Shown here piece by piece: positions 25,549 through 34,390 of a stretch of 64,000 bases of DNA. Source of the stretch: Mucilaginibacter inviolabilis (lineage in GTDB: Bacteria; Bacteroidota; Bacteroidia; Sphingobacteriales; Sphingobacteriaceae); NCBI RefSeq assembly GCF_011089895.1, contig NZ_JAANAT010000004.1, forward strand, positions 124,001 to 188,000. Direction: 5' to 3'. Position 1 is the stretch's first letter, and each line of letters begins with the position of its first letter. The notes below the pieces were generated by a model, which saw nothing but the letters and a program-made list of their open reading frames with translations, ran no database searches and was not told the DNA's origin. The translations under genes and the position numbers were made by a program.

Positions 25549-26394
25549 ATGAAGCTGATACGATTTGGAGCAATTGGGCAAGAAAAGCCAGGAGTGATCC
25601 TTAACGATAAAAAATATGATATATCTGCCTTTGGCGAAGATTACACCGAACAGTTTTTTGAAACTGACGGTGTGGCCCGCCTGGCGGCTTTTATAAAAGA
25701 TAAACAATTGCCAGAAGTTGCGGATAGCGTACGTTTGGGCAGTCCGATAGTACGTCCCTCAAAAATTGTATGTATCGGCTTAAATTATGCCGATCATGCT
25801 AAAGAGACCAACGCGCCCCTTCCACCGGAGCCTGTAATATTCATGAAGGCTACCACCGCTATTGTGGGCCCTAATGATAACATCGTGATCCCTAAAAATT
25901 CGGTAAAAACCGATTGGGAAGTGGAGTTGGCCGTTGTGATCGGCAAAAAAGCATCGTATGTTGATGAGGCTGATGCGATGAATTATGTGGCTGGTTATGT
26001 GCTTCACAATGATGTATCTGAGCGTGAGTTTCAACTGGAACGTAATGGTACCTGGGATAAGGGAAAAGGTTGTGATACTTTTGCACCGCTTGGGCCGTTT
26101 TTGGCTACGCCTGATGAAATTGCCGATCCGCACAACCTGCGTTTATGGTTAAAAGTGAATGGTAAAATATTGCAGGATGGCACTACCTCAAACTTTATTT
26201 TTAACCTGCCCCATTTAATTTCCTATACCAGCCAGTTCATGACGCTGCTGCCGGGCGATATCATATCAACAGGTACACCTGCCGGTGTTGGTCTGGGTAT
26301 GAAGCCGCCATTTTATTTAAAACCCGGCGACGTGGTTGAACTGGGTATCGATGGCCTGGGCGAATCAAAACAAAACGTGGTAGCTTATGCCTAA
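25549..26394 (+). CDS. fumarylacetoacetate hydrolase family protein (probable 2,4-diketo-3-deoxy-L-fuconate hydrolase)
   Basis: 281 residues. The FAH fold is clear: KIVCIGLNYADHAKETNAPLPPEPVIFMK, VKTDWEVELAVVIGKKA with the metal-binding acidic residues, GYVLHNDVSEREFQ, and ISTGTPAGVGLGMKPPFYLKPGD. This subgroup cleaves C-C bonds of 2,4-diketo acids. With a fucose-pathway SDR upstream and a lactonase gene overlapping its 3' end, the likely reaction is hydrolysis of 2,4-diketo-3-deoxy-L-fuconate to pyruvate and L-lactate, as described for Xanthomonas campestris. The family call is firm and the substrate is inferred from neighbours. Confidence 0.88.
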   Translation: MKLIRFGAIGQEKPGVILNDKKYDISAFGEDYTEQFFETDGVARLAAFIKDKQLPEVADSVRLGSPIVRPSKIVCIGLNYADHAKETNAPLPPEPVIFMKATTAIVGPNDNIVIPKNSVKTDWEVELAVVIGKKASYVDEADAMNYVAGYVLHNDVSEREFQLERNGTWDKGKGCDTFAPLGPFLATPDEIADPHNLRLWLKVNGKILQDGTTSNFIFNLPHLISYTSQFMTLLPGDIISTGTPAGVGLGMKPPFYLKPGDVVELGIDGLGESKQNVVAYA

Positions 26395-27217
26395 AATTGA
26401 TGCACACCAGCATTTCTGGATATTTGACCCGGTTCGTGATAGCTGGATCAACGATGAAATGCTGGTGATCAAACGTGATTTTTTACCAGCCGACCTGCTG
26501 CCCGTACTACAACAAAACGGCATCGATGGTTGTGTAGCCGTTCAGGCCGATCAATCCGAACAGGAAACTGAATTTCTGTTGGAAATGGCGGCTGCAAATC
26601 CATTTGTAAAAGGTGTGGTAGGCTGGGTTGATCTGAAAGCCGATAATCTGGACGAGCGGCTGGAATATTTTAAACAGTTTGACCAACTAAAAGGCTTTCG
26701 GCATATTCTACAATCAGAACCCGATAAGCAGTACATGCTGCAACCCCGATTCCAGAAAGGAATTGCCAGCCTGCAAAAGTATGGCTATACTTATGATATA
26801 CTGATATATCCCGAACACCTGCCGTATGCCGCATTACTGGCCGGAGCTTTCCCCGATCAAAAATTTGTGCTTGATCATTTGGCCAAACCGCTTATTAAAG
26901 ACAAAAATATCAATGACTGGCAAAAAGATATCCTCGCTTTAGCCAAGTATCCCAATGTACATTGCAAAGTATCGGGCATGTTGACCGAAGCCGACTGGAA
27001 ATCATGGAAACCCGAAGATTTTATACCTTACCTGGATATCGTGTTTAACGCTTTTGGTATCAACCGGGTTATGTTTGGATCCGACTGGCCCGTGTGCCTG
27101 CTGGCTGGCGGTTATGAAGGTACTATGCAGGTGATAAATAATTATTGCGCAGAGCTCTCAGCAACAGAGCAGGAATTATTCTGGGGCGAAAATGCCACAC
27201 GCTTTTATAATTTATAG
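26387..27217 (+). CDS. amidohydrolase family lactonase (probable L-fuconolactonase)
   Basis: 276 residues of the amidohydrolase-2 superfamily: IDAHQHFWIFDPVRDSWI at the start with the H-x-H pair, VQADQSEQETEFLLEMA, KGFRHILQSEPD, FVLDHLAKP with a later His, and FGSDWPVCLLAGG with the catalytic Asp. This matches the L-fuconolactone / L-rhamnono-lactone hydrolase branch. Its ATG lies inside the end of the FAH-type gene (8-base overlap), indicating translational coupling. It would open the lactone made by the fucose dehydrogenase. No transporter or regulator gene is seen in the cluster. Confidence 0.88.
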   Translation: MPKIDAHQHFWIFDPVRDSWINDEMLVIKRDFLPADLLPVLQQNGIDGCVAVQADQSEQETEFLLEMAAANPFVKGVVGWVDLKADNLDERLEYFKQFDQLKGFRHILQSEPDKQYMLQPRFQKGIASLQKYGYTYDILIYPEHLPYAALLAGAFPDQKFVLDHLAKPLIKDKNINDWQKDILALAKYPNVHCKVSGMLTEADWKSWKPEDFIPYLDIVFNAFGINRVMFGSDWPVCLLAGGYEGTMQVINNYCAELSATEQELFWGENATRFYNL

Positions 27218-27610
27218 GCTTGAATGTCAAAATGATACACTATTATCATTTTGAAATTTTTTGTTGCTAAATAAAATAAAAGTAAGTAACTATGTACTGT
27301 GGTAGCAGCACGGTAATCTTCTGTTGAATATGGCTGATTTATGCAGCTGTAAGTCTATTTTATCGTTAATGCACCTTAATCATTAATGAGTTATTAACCA
27401 GCGCCCCTGTAGTTAATAACAAGCTTTTACCAACTATATTTATAACCCAGATCATAATAAAAGTGCAATATTTTGTGTAAGTGGAAATTATGGCACATAA
27501 TTAGCTGTATGATTATCAGACGGCGGCCAAACCAGGAAACAGGATAAAACTATTGCTTTGTTTGTTGTTGATAACCAATGTCATCAAGCAAATTTTTTTA
27601 AGAGAAAGTC
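27218..27610. other. AT-rich non-coding gap
   Basis: No open frame, tandem repeat or clear hairpin that I can support between the lactonase gene and the next small gene. It is rich in A and T with a few scattered short words such as TTATCATTTTG. It may hold the terminator of the fucose cluster and the promoter of the small gene, but I cannot point to either. Confidence 0.5.
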
Positions 27611-27811
27611 ATGTATATTATTTTATTAGAAGTTACCGCCCTGCTTGCCGTAATCATTCTTCCGTTATTGGTTGTGCGAAAAAAGTTCAGGAAAAGATCA
27701 AAACCTGTGTATAAGATTGATACCAATACCGAGTATGCCCGCTATGCCATCAACGAAGATGGTTTCCTGGAAGAGATTAACGTAAGCAATTTATCAAAAC
27801 ACAGGCATTAG
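27611..27811 (+). CDS. small single-pass membrane protein
   Basis: 66 residues: one N-terminal membrane helix (IILLEVTALLAVIILPLLVV), a strongly basic stretch (RKKFRKRSKP), then a polar tail with YARYAINEDGFLEEINVSNL. The positive-inside rule places the tail in the cytoplasm. Family not recognised. An excellent bidirectional terminator 20 bases after the stop supports this being a real, separately transcribed gene. Confidence 0.6.
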   Translation: MYIILLEVTALLAVIILPLLVVRKKFRKRSKPVYKIDTNTEYARYAINEDGFLEEINVSNLSKHRH

Positions 27812-27830
27812 TATTAATTATACCTCATGC

Positions 27831-27863
27831 AAAAAGCCATTGTTATTAAACAATGGCTTTTTT
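27831..27863. terminator. bidirectional intrinsic terminator
   Basis: AAAGCCATTGTT-ATTA-AACAATGGCTTT, a perfect 12-bp stem preceded by an A-run and followed by a T-run, sits between two converging genes (small membrane protein, DinB). It can end transcription in both directions. Confidence 0.85.
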
Positions 27864-27884
27864 GTTTTTCATAGGTATTTGTTT

Positions 27885-28382
27885 TTAAAAGGCACCCTCG
27901 TCTGCACTTGGGCCGTAGCTGCCTGGTAAAGGTATATTAAGCATGCGCAGGTAAACGCCTAATTGAGCCCGGTGATGAACAATTTGCGAATAGGTCATCC
28001 TGATTACATCGGCTTTGGTTCTTACATTAATGATCTGGTCGCCATTGCGTAAAGTCCATTTTTTGTTCAGGTCCGCTTCTTTGGCATGAACCAGGTGAGT
28101 TTTACCACTTTTTAGCGACTCCTCAAAATAGTCCAGTAAATCACGGGTATTATTGTTAGGTATGGGCTTGTAAGGTTTCGCCGCGAAATCAAGCTCGTCG
28201 GTAGTTAGGGTTATAGTAACCCAGGCTGGTAGCTCGGCAATATGATTGGCCAAACGCTGAATGTTCATGCTTTTTTCGTGTGGTTGCCATTGAAATTTAT
28301 CGTTAGGTATGCGTTCCAACATTTTGCGGGTGGTTTGCGCTTCCTGATCCATTTCTTTTAAGAGCATATTGATGGTTGACAT
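27885..28382 (-). CDS. DinB family protein
   Basis: 165 residues, four-helix-bundle DinB/YfiT type. It starts MLLKEMDQEAQTTRKMLERIPNDKFQWQPHEKSM with His47 (RLANHIAELPAW) and has the late YSQIVHHRAQLGVYLRMLNIPLPGSYGPS, where the His136/His137 pair sits in the usual metal-site helix. Members are likely metal-dependent thiol transferases or hydrolases of the bacillithiol/mycothiol-S-transferase-like superfamily; the substrate is unknown. Single gene, convergent with the membrane protein gene. Confidence 0.87.
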   Translation of the reverse strand: MSTINMLLKEMDQEAQTTRKMLERIPNDKFQWQPHEKSMNIQRLANHIAELPAWVTITLTTDELDFAAKPYKPIPNNNTRDLLDYFEESLKSGKTHLVHAKEADLNKKWTLRNGDQIINVRTKADVIRMTYSQIVHHRAQLGVYLRMLNIPLPGSYGPSADEGAF

Positions 28383-28609
28383 AGCTTTATTGTTTTATTG
28401 TTGTGGTTTGATGATTCAAAGTAACAACCTACTGGTGACAGCCCTATGTCAACAGGTTTTTATTAAATGAAAGAAATGTGAAATGGGGTAACAGATGAGC
28501 TGCTTACTGACAGTATCACGACAAAATAAAAGTCACCCCGTGTAGTAGAGGATGGACGGGGTTGCCGCTTTAAGGCGCAATTGATATAATTGATTTACCA
28601 ATTACAATC

Positions 28610-31357
28610 ATGAAACCTATACTCTTTTATCTCTTACTCTTTTTCCCGGTAATGTGCATGGCGCAAAGCCCGGTAGCCGATGGTTTAACCTGCGAATACC
28701 TCAACAACCCGGTAGGTATCGATATCGTAAACCCGCGCCTTAGCTGGAAGATCAGTTCCACTCAGCGTAATACTATGCAACAGGCGTATAATATCAGGGT
28801 GGCAACAGATGCATCTTTTTCTTCATCCAAAACCGTTTGGAGCACAGGGAAAGTAAGCACAGATTCCTCTATCCTGGTTACTTATACAGGTACTCCCTTA
28901 AAATCGGCTACCCGCTATTACTGGCAGGTAAGGATCTGGGATAATCACAGCCATGCATCTGGTTGGAGTAAACCGGCTTATTTTGAAACAGGTATGTTGT
29001 CACCCGCCGACTGGACGGCTAGTTGGGTACAGCCAAAACAAGACTCCGCCCAACGTAAAATACCTGCAGTGATGCTCCGCAAAGAGTTTGGCATATCTAA
29101 AAAGATTATATCGGCCAGGGCATATGCCACCGCGCATGGCCTATATGAACTATATCTGAACGGCAAAAAAGTAGGCGATCAGGTGCTCACCCCCGGCTGG
29201 ACATCGTATAAAAAACGCCTGCAATACCAGGTTTATGATATTACCGCCATGTTGCAGCAAGGCAATAATGTAATAGGCGCCATGGTGGGCGATGGATGGT
29301 TCCGCGGAACAACGGGCTATACTAATCAATGGGGATTTTGGGGTAAAAAACTGGCCCTGCTCTGCCAGTTACAGATCACTTATGCCGATGGTACAGTACA
29401 AAACATCAATACCGACAGTTCATGGAAGGGTACAAATGATGGCCCCATACGGCTAGATGGTATTTATGATGGTGAAAACTATGATGCCCGAAAGGAAATA
29501 TCCGGCTGGGCCAGCAAAGGTTTTAATGATGCTGCCTGGGAGCCGGTAGATGTGGCATCCTTTAATAATAAAATACTGGTAGGTGTACAAAGCGTGCCCG
29601 TGCACAAAATACAGGAGATTAAGCCCATTGCCATATTTAAAAGCCCCAAAGGCACACAGATTGTTGATTTTGGTCAAAATCTTACAGGCTGGGTTCGCTT
29701 AAAAGTGAGCGGCAGTGCCGGCCAAACGGTAAAGATCCGCCATGCCGAAGTGCTGGATAAATTTGGTGAATTTTATACCGCCAACCTGCGCTCGGCAACG
29801 GCAACTATCAATTACACCCTTAAGGGGAACGGAGTAGAATTATTTGAGCCGCATTTTACGTTTATGGGTTTCCGTTATATTGCGGTAGAAGGTTTTCCGG
29901 GCGAGCTAAAGCCTGAGAATTTTACAGCGGTAGTGGTACATTCAGATATGCCGGTCACCGGGCAGTTTACCTGTTCCGATACCATGATCAACAAGTTACA
30001 GCATAATATCCAGTGGGGGCAAAAAGGTAATTTCCTGGATATTCCTACTGATTGCCCGCAGCGTGATGAGCGCCTGGGTTGGACAGGCGACGCCCAGGTG
30101 TTTTCGCGTACGGCGGCCTTTAATATGCAGGTGGCTACCTTTTTTGCCAAATGGACAAAAGATGTGGCTGCCGATCAATCAGCTGATGGGCGCGTGCCTT
30201 TTGTTGTGCCTAATGTTTTTGATACTAATCACGCCACCTCGGCTGGTTGGGGCGATGTGTCGGTTATTGTACCCTGGACGATGTACCAGGTTTATGCCGA
30301 TAAACGCATCCTGCAAAATCAATATGCCAGTATGAAAGGCTATGTAGATTATATCATCAAGACCTCCGGGGATAAATATATATGGCATAACGGGAGTGTT
30401 TTTGGCGACTGGTTATTTTATCGCCCAGGTATCTATGATTTTTCGGAACCTAATGGCTATACCAATCCCGATTTGATCGCTACTGCTTTTTATGCTTATT
30501 CAGCCAAATTGCTGAGCGAGTCTGCCGGGGTGCTAGGTAATACAGCGGATGAAACATACTACAAGGGAATATATGAGCAGGTTAAAAAGGCATTTATACG
30601 CAATTATATGACCCCAACAGGGCGCATTTTTGCCGATTCGCAAACCGGTTATGTGCTGGGGCTAAAATTTGGTTTAATACCAGACAGCCTGAAAGCCAAA
30701 GCCGCGGCTTACCTGGTTGAAGATGTGCGCAGCCGCAATAATCACCTTTCTACCGGCTTTTTGGGTACGCCTTATTTATGCCAGGTGCTGTCGCAAAATG
30801 GTTATAGTAATGTGGCTTATGATCTGCTGTTGCAAAAAACATATCCCTCCTGGCTATACCCGGTAAAAATGGGCGCCACCACCATTTGGGAACGCTGGGA
30901 CGGCATTAAAACCGACAGTACTTTTCAGGATAAAAGCATGAACTCCTTTAATCATTACTCTTACGGTGCTGTTGGCGATTGGATGTATCAGCAAATGGCC
31001 GGTTTACAATTGGGTAAGGCCGGTTATAAGCATATCATTATTAAACCCGAACCTCATCAAAAATTCAGTTTTGTTAAAGCTACCTTCCAGAGCATGTACG
31101 GCCAGGTATTATCGGGATGGGAGGTAAATAATGGTGCCATGCAGATCCATGTAACCATACCAGCTAACACTACGGCCGATATAATCCTGCCGAAGGCCCG
31201 CGCCGAAGAGGTAAAACTCGACGGTAAGCCCATCGCCCCGGATACAGCACATACCGATGATGACGGTACTACCATCAGCGTTGGCTCCGGTGATTATACC
31301 TTCAGTTATCCCTGGGTAGAGGTAAAAGAAAAGAAGGCTGTCACGGCAAAGATGTAA
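28610..31357 (+). CDS. alpha-L-rhamnosidase, GH78, secreted
   Basis: 915 residues with signal peptide MKPILFYLLLFFPVMCMAQ. The order is that of GH78: an N-terminal Ig-like domain (GLTCEYLNNPVGIDIVNPRLSW), a beta-sandwich (ASARAYATAHGLYELYLNGKKVGDQ and on, ~165-330), a concanavalin-like domain (FTFMGFRYIAVEGFPG), then the (alpha/alpha)6 barrel with DCPQRDERLGWTGDAQ, where Asp486/Glu487 lie in the conserved acid motif. A late GATTIWERWDGIK and a C-terminal beta-domain follow. It removes terminal L-rhamnose from plant or microbial glycans or glycosides in the periplasm. It stands alone, possibly serving the same plant or algal diet as the fucose cluster. Confidence 0.93.
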   Translation: MKPILFYLLLFFPVMCMAQSPVADGLTCEYLNNPVGIDIVNPRLSWKISSTQRNTMQQAYNIRVATDASFSSSKTVWSTGKVSTDSSILVTYTGTPLKSATRYYWQVRIWDNHSHASGWSKPAYFETGMLSPADWTASWVQPKQDSAQRKIPAVMLRKEFGISKKIISARAYATAHGLYELYLNGKKVGDQVLTPGWTSYKKRLQYQVYDITAMLQQGNNVIGAMVGDGWFRGTTGYTNQWGFWGKKLALLCQLQITYADGTVQNINTDSSWKGTNDGPIRLDGIYDGENYDARKEISGWASKGFNDAAWEPVDVASFNNKILVGVQSVPVHKIQEIKPIAIFKSPKGTQIVDFGQNLTGWVRLKVSGSAGQTVKIRHAEVLDKFGEFYTANLRSATATINYTLKGNGVELFEPHFTFMGFRYIAVEGFPGELKPENFTAVVVHSDMPVTGQFTCSDTMINKLQHNIQWGQKGNFLDIPTDCPQRDERLGWTGDAQVFSRTAAFNMQVATFFAKWTKDVAADQSADGRVPFVVPNVFDTNHATSAGWGDVSVIVPWTMYQVYADKRILQNQYASMKGYVDYIIKTSGDKYIWHNGSVFGDWLFYRPGIYDFSEPNGYTNPDLIATAFYAYSAKLLSESAGVLGNTADETYYKGIYEQVKKAFIRNYMTPTGRIFADSQTGYVLGLKFGLIPDSLKAKAAAYLVEDVRSRNNHLSTGFLGTPYLCQVLSQNGYSNVAYDLLLQKTYPSWLYPVKMGATTIWERWDGIKTDSTFQDKSMNSFNHYSYGAVGDWMYQQMAGLQLGKAGYKHIIIKPEPHQKFSFVKATFQSMYGQVLSGWEVNNGAMQIHVTIPANTTADIILPKARAEEVKLDGKPIAPDTAHTDDDGTTISVGSGDYTFSYPWVEVKEKKAVTAKM

Positions 31358-31378
31358 TAGGCTTTTTTAATTCGTTCT

Positions 31379-31420
31379 CTCCACGCGTCATTGCGAGACA
31401 CGAAGTTATGACGCGTGGAG
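31379..31420. repeat. 13-bp stem inverted repeat (CTCCACGCGTCAT)
   Basis: CTCCACGCGTCAT at 31379-31391 and ATGACGCGTGGAG at 31408-31420 are exact reverse complements with a 16-base spacer, just after the GH78 gene. It includes the CGTCATTGCGAG word common in intergenic repeats of this phylum. Another repeat cluster of CCCTCCC / GGGAGGG type fills 31450-31580. Confidence 0.6.
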
Positions 31421-31623
31421 TTAAAAGATTTTCAAAAGTGAGGGGTGTGCGATTCCTTCCCTCGGGAAGGGGAGGAAGGGGTTTCTGAAATTTGCAATTT
31501 ATGCAGAGTGTATAAACCCCTCCCTGCCTTTGCGCTCATGCCAGTCGCACCCCTCCCGTTGGGAGGGAACTCTATTACCGCTGAGACTGTGAAATTTATT
31601 ATATTAGCTCAAAACAAACCATC

Positions 31624-31845
31624 ATGCTCAAAAAAGGCGAACATATTGAAGGCACACCTGCCGAGCTGCAGGTCTTACTTGACCAAAACGCGGAAGCCAA
31701 TGAATTTTTTGAAAGCCTTTCTAAATCATACAAGCAAGGGTATTGTGATTGGGTAGGATCGGCCAAGCAGGAAGATACGCGTAAGGTTCGGGCCGATAAA
31801 GCGCTCAAGATGCTGCTTAATAAGCAAAAGACGTTGAAAACGTAA
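31624..31845 (+). CDS. short YdeI/OmpD-associated family protein
   Basis: 73 residues. AEANEFFESLSKSYKQGYCDWV, then SAKQEDTRKVRADKALKMLL, matches the C-terminal helical domain of the YdeI/OmpD-associated (bacteriocin-protection type) family. Full-length members are usually well over 100 residues with a DUF1905 or similar domain first; this one keeps only the last part plus a short lead (MLKKGEHIEGTPAELQVLL). It may be a natural short form rather than a fragment, since it has its own ATG. Function unknown. Confidence 0.6.
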   Translation: MLKKGEHIEGTPAELQVLLDQNAEANEFFESLSKSYKQGYCDWVGSAKQEDTRKVRADKALKMLLNKQKTLKT

Positions 31846-31856
31846 GGAGGAACACC

Positions 31857-31919
31857 GAATTTTGAATGTCCAATACCGAATGATGAATGTGAAAATTCGA
31901 TGTTGGACATTCAAAATTC
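31857..31919. repeat. 17-bp inverted repeat (GAATTTTGAATGTCCAA arms)
   Basis: GAATTTTGAATGTCCAA (31857-31873) and TTGGACATTCAAAATTC (31903-31919) are exact reverse complements around a 29-base centre containing related words (CCGAATGATGAATG). Non-coding, between converging genes. Similar in style to the TATCAAG and TTCATTAG elements. Confidence 0.65.
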
Positions 31920-31991
31920 ATTATTCGATATTACTTGCTTTTTCGTCCGCTCAAGGTCTCCTGAAAGGGACCCTGAGATTGCTACGCGGAT

Positions 31992-32609
31992 TTAAATCCT
32001 TCTGAAACTGCAAAAAGTAAAGTTTTGCGTGGTACCAAACGGGGTTTGGTGATCTTCGGTGATGCATCGCAACTTTTCAAAAGAAGCGGCAAACCTGGCA
32101 ACCATCGAGGCTTCAGAGTATTGCCTGATCTCCAGGCCGCTGCATTTGGTAGGACCGTTTTCTGAAAATGTACTCAGTACCAGATATCCGCCCGGATGAA
32201 TGGCATTTTCTGCTATAGATACATAGCTGGCTATTTTTTCTTCGGTGGTTAAAAAATGAAAAGCAGCACGGTCATGCCACACATGGTATTTTACAGGCGG
32301 AACAAATTCGGTAACGTCTGATACTATCCAATGTACTTTGGAGGCATCGGCACCTAATCTTTTTTGCGCCTTTTCGATAGATGCCGCAGAAATATCCAGT
32401 ACCCATATATTTTGATAACCTTTATCCAGCAAAGCATCCACTAACCGGCTATCGCCACCACCGATATCAATGATATTGGCCGACAGATCTACCGGTAGGG
32501 ATGCCACAAAATCCATCGAAGTTTTGGGATAAGTTTGGAACCAGCTTACATCATCTTCGGCCTTAGTGCCGTATACATTTTCCCAATGTTGTTTTTCAGG
32601 GGTGCTCAT
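31992..32609 (-). CDS. class I SAM-dependent methyltransferase
   Basis: 205 residues. It begins EKQHWENVYGTKAEDDVSWFQ, typical of a methyltransferase group found near metal and thiopurine-type enzymes, then motif I NIIDIGGGDSRLVDALLDKGY, WVLDISAASIEKAQKRL, VTEFVPPVKYHVWHDRAAFHFL and GGYLVLSTFSENGPTKCSGL. The fold and SAM site are clear; the substrate is unknown. Single minus-strand gene. Confidence 0.88.
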   Translation of the reverse strand: MSTPEKQHWENVYGTKAEDDVSWFQTYPKTSMDFVASLPVDLSANIIDIGGGDSRLVDALLDKGYQNIWVLDISAASIEKAQKRLGADASKVHWIVSDVTEFVPPVKYHVWHDRAAFHFLTTEEKIASYVSIAENAIHPGGYLVLSTFSENGPTKCSGLEIRQYSEASMVARFAASFEKLRCITEDHQTPFGTTQNFTFCSFRRI

Positions 32610-32737
32610 GGGTGTTATGGATTAGGCGTCAATATTAATCAGCTTTTTTGATTTTACCAACTTGAGGGACTTTAATTGGCTTAGGATAATTTATCATTGA
32701 CGCTTTCCCAATATGTCATTGCGATAGCAGCGTGAGT

Positions 32738-33121
32738 TTACGCCACTAACTGCTCAAATAATTTATTCAATGTGGCCTCAGCATCCAGCAACAAGCCGGG
32801 ATGTACTTTTGACGATTGTACCACCGTGCTGCGGGTGGCTGTAAGCCAGCGGAAACGAGAAGCGATATCCAGTTTGGCAATAGGGCCGGCATGTTTATCG
32901 CCATGGCATATCCGCTCAAACGAGTTGATATTATCTTTCAGGCAATCCAGATCCAGGCTCGGGGCTAGTGCACTTATACGGGCTTCGTTCCACACAAACC
33001 TAACTTTCAGGAATTGCTGTTTGGGACAGTAGATAATCACGCCCACATTGATAAACTCCTCACGCTCTACCCTGGGCACAACGCGTACTACGGCGTACTC
33101 AAATAAGTATGGCTCTTGCAT
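32738..33121 (-). CDS. DUF3037 family protein, paired with a HipA-like kinase
   Basis: 127 residues. It starts YEYAVVRVVPR-like (YLFEYAVVRVVPRVEREEFINVG) and has VGVIIYCPKQQFLKVRF, matching DUF3037. Its ATG (33121) lies 23 bases inside the 3' end of the HipA-like gene, so the two are translated together. The HipA_2/DUF3037 pairing is a recurring gene pair in bacteria; the function of DUF3037 is not known. The coupling suggests a partner or regulator of the kinase. Confidence 0.82.
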   Translation of the reverse strand: MQEPYLFEYAVVRVVPRVEREEFINVGVIIYCPKQQFLKVRFVWNEARISALAPSLDLDCLKDNINSFERICHGDKHAGPIAKLDIASRFRWLTATRSTVVQSSKVHPGLLLDAEATLNKLFEQLVA

Positions 33122-33896
33122 GTTGTGCTTCTTTTACAAAATTTTCAGACGCGGCTATGCGTGTGGTTAAAAAACGGTAATAAACATCGCGGCGCTCGGC
33201 AGGCGTACCGTTTTCCGAATCGTCGGTCAGCCATTCGTCAGGTATCAGATTAACAATAGCCAGGATACGCTCATCGGTCAAAATCGAACAAAACTCGGCA
33301 TCAACCTCATCCAGCATCGAAGCCTGGGGCAACAGTACATGATCCTTTACGGGCATAAAAGGGCGTATAGCCTGCTCGTCCCAGTTATACCAGGAGTGAT
33401 GAAAATAAAGCGAGGCGCCATGATCTATCAGCCAAAGCTCCTTATGCCACATCAGCATATTGGTATTACGCGGGGTACGGTCAACGTTGGTAAGCAGGCA
33501 ATCCAGCCATACAATTTGCGAGGCCGTTTTGGCGTCAAGCGTGGTCACCACCGGGTCGAAGGTAATAGCGCCCTGCAGGTAATGCAGCGCCAGGTTAAGG
33601 CCCACGCTAAACTTAAGCAGGTCCTGTATTTCTTCATCAGCTTCTGAGCGGCCAAAAGCCGGGTCGAGGTTGGCGAATACCAGCTCGGGTACACGCAGGC
33701 CCAGCAAACGGGCAATCTCGCCGCCTATAAGCTCGGCTATGAGGGCTTTTACACCCTGGCCTGCGCCCCGGAATTTAAGTACGTATAAAAATTCGTCGTC
33801 ACCCTCGGCAATGGCCGGCAGCGAGCCGCCCTCGCGCAGCGGGGTAACGTAGCGTATCACATTAATGGTTCTGAGTTGTGGTTCAGTATAATTCAT
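33099..33896 (-). CDS. HipA-like kinase family protein (HipA_2)
   Basis: 265 residues. FLYVLKFRGAGQGVKALIAELIGGEIARLLGLRVPE resembles the ATP-site and helix region of HipA proteins, and the catalytic-loop-like motif SQIVWLDCLLTNVDRTPRNTNML is followed by LWLIDHGASLYFHHSW (the D-H-G position matching the metal-binding Asp). It is the short HipA_2 type without the N-terminal HipA domain and without a HipB antitoxin gene. Kinase activity is inferred from the fold; no target is known. It overlaps the DUF3037 gene. Confidence 0.82.
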   Translation of the reverse strand: MNYTEPQLRTINVIRYVTPLREGGSLPAIAEGDDEFLYVLKFRGAGQGVKALIAELIGGEIARLLGLRVPELVFANLDPAFGRSEADEEIQDLLKFSVGLNLALHYLQGAITFDPVVTTLDAKTASQIVWLDCLLTNVDRTPRNTNMLMWHKELWLIDHGASLYFHHSWYNWDEQAIRPFMPVKDHVLLPQASMLDEVDAEFCSILTDERILAIVNLIPDEWLTDDSENGTPAERRDVYYRFLTTRIAASENFVKEAQHARAILI

Positions 33897-34010
33897 TGCA
33901 GCTATTCAAATGAAGCAGACAAATATAACTAAAAACATAGCGGCCCACGGGAGAATCATCCTTCGGTGTTGAATTGCAGAAAATTTGGCTAAAGCCTTTT
34001 TAAGCGCCTT

Positions 34011-34390
34011 GATTTAACCGTTGGCTGAAGCCAAACGGCAATGAATAATAAAAGAATTAACCGACTGTAAAAGAATGGGTATAAGAAAGATTAAAATTCA
34101 TTGCCGATTTAACCGTTGGCTGAAGCCAAATGGCAATGAATAATAAAAGAATTAACCGACTGTAAAAGAATGGGTAAAAAAAAGATTAAAATTCATTGCC
34201 GATTTAATCATTGGCTGAAGCCAAATGGCAGTGAATAATAAAAGAATTAACCGACGGTAAAGAATGGGTATAAGGAAGATTAAAATTATTGCCGATTTAA
34301 CCGTTGGCTGAAGCCAGAGGATCAATGAATAATAAAAGAATTAACCGACTGTAAAAAAATAGGTAAAAGGGAAATTAAAATTCATTGCCG
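34011..34390. repeat. four-copy ~95-bp tandem repeat with nested hairpins
   Basis: Units begin with GATTTAACCGTTGGCTGAAG at 34011, 34106, 34201 and 34294 (period 95, 95, 93), differing by a few bases. Each junction forms a nested hairpin: an outer stem ATTCATTGCC / GGCAATGAAT and an inner stem TTGGCT / AGCCAA. It is followed at ~34389-34408 by another perfect stem CCGTCCCAT / ATGGGACGG. The 647-base gap 33897-34543 has no gene. The unit is too long and unspaced to be a CRISPR. Confidence 0.85.
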
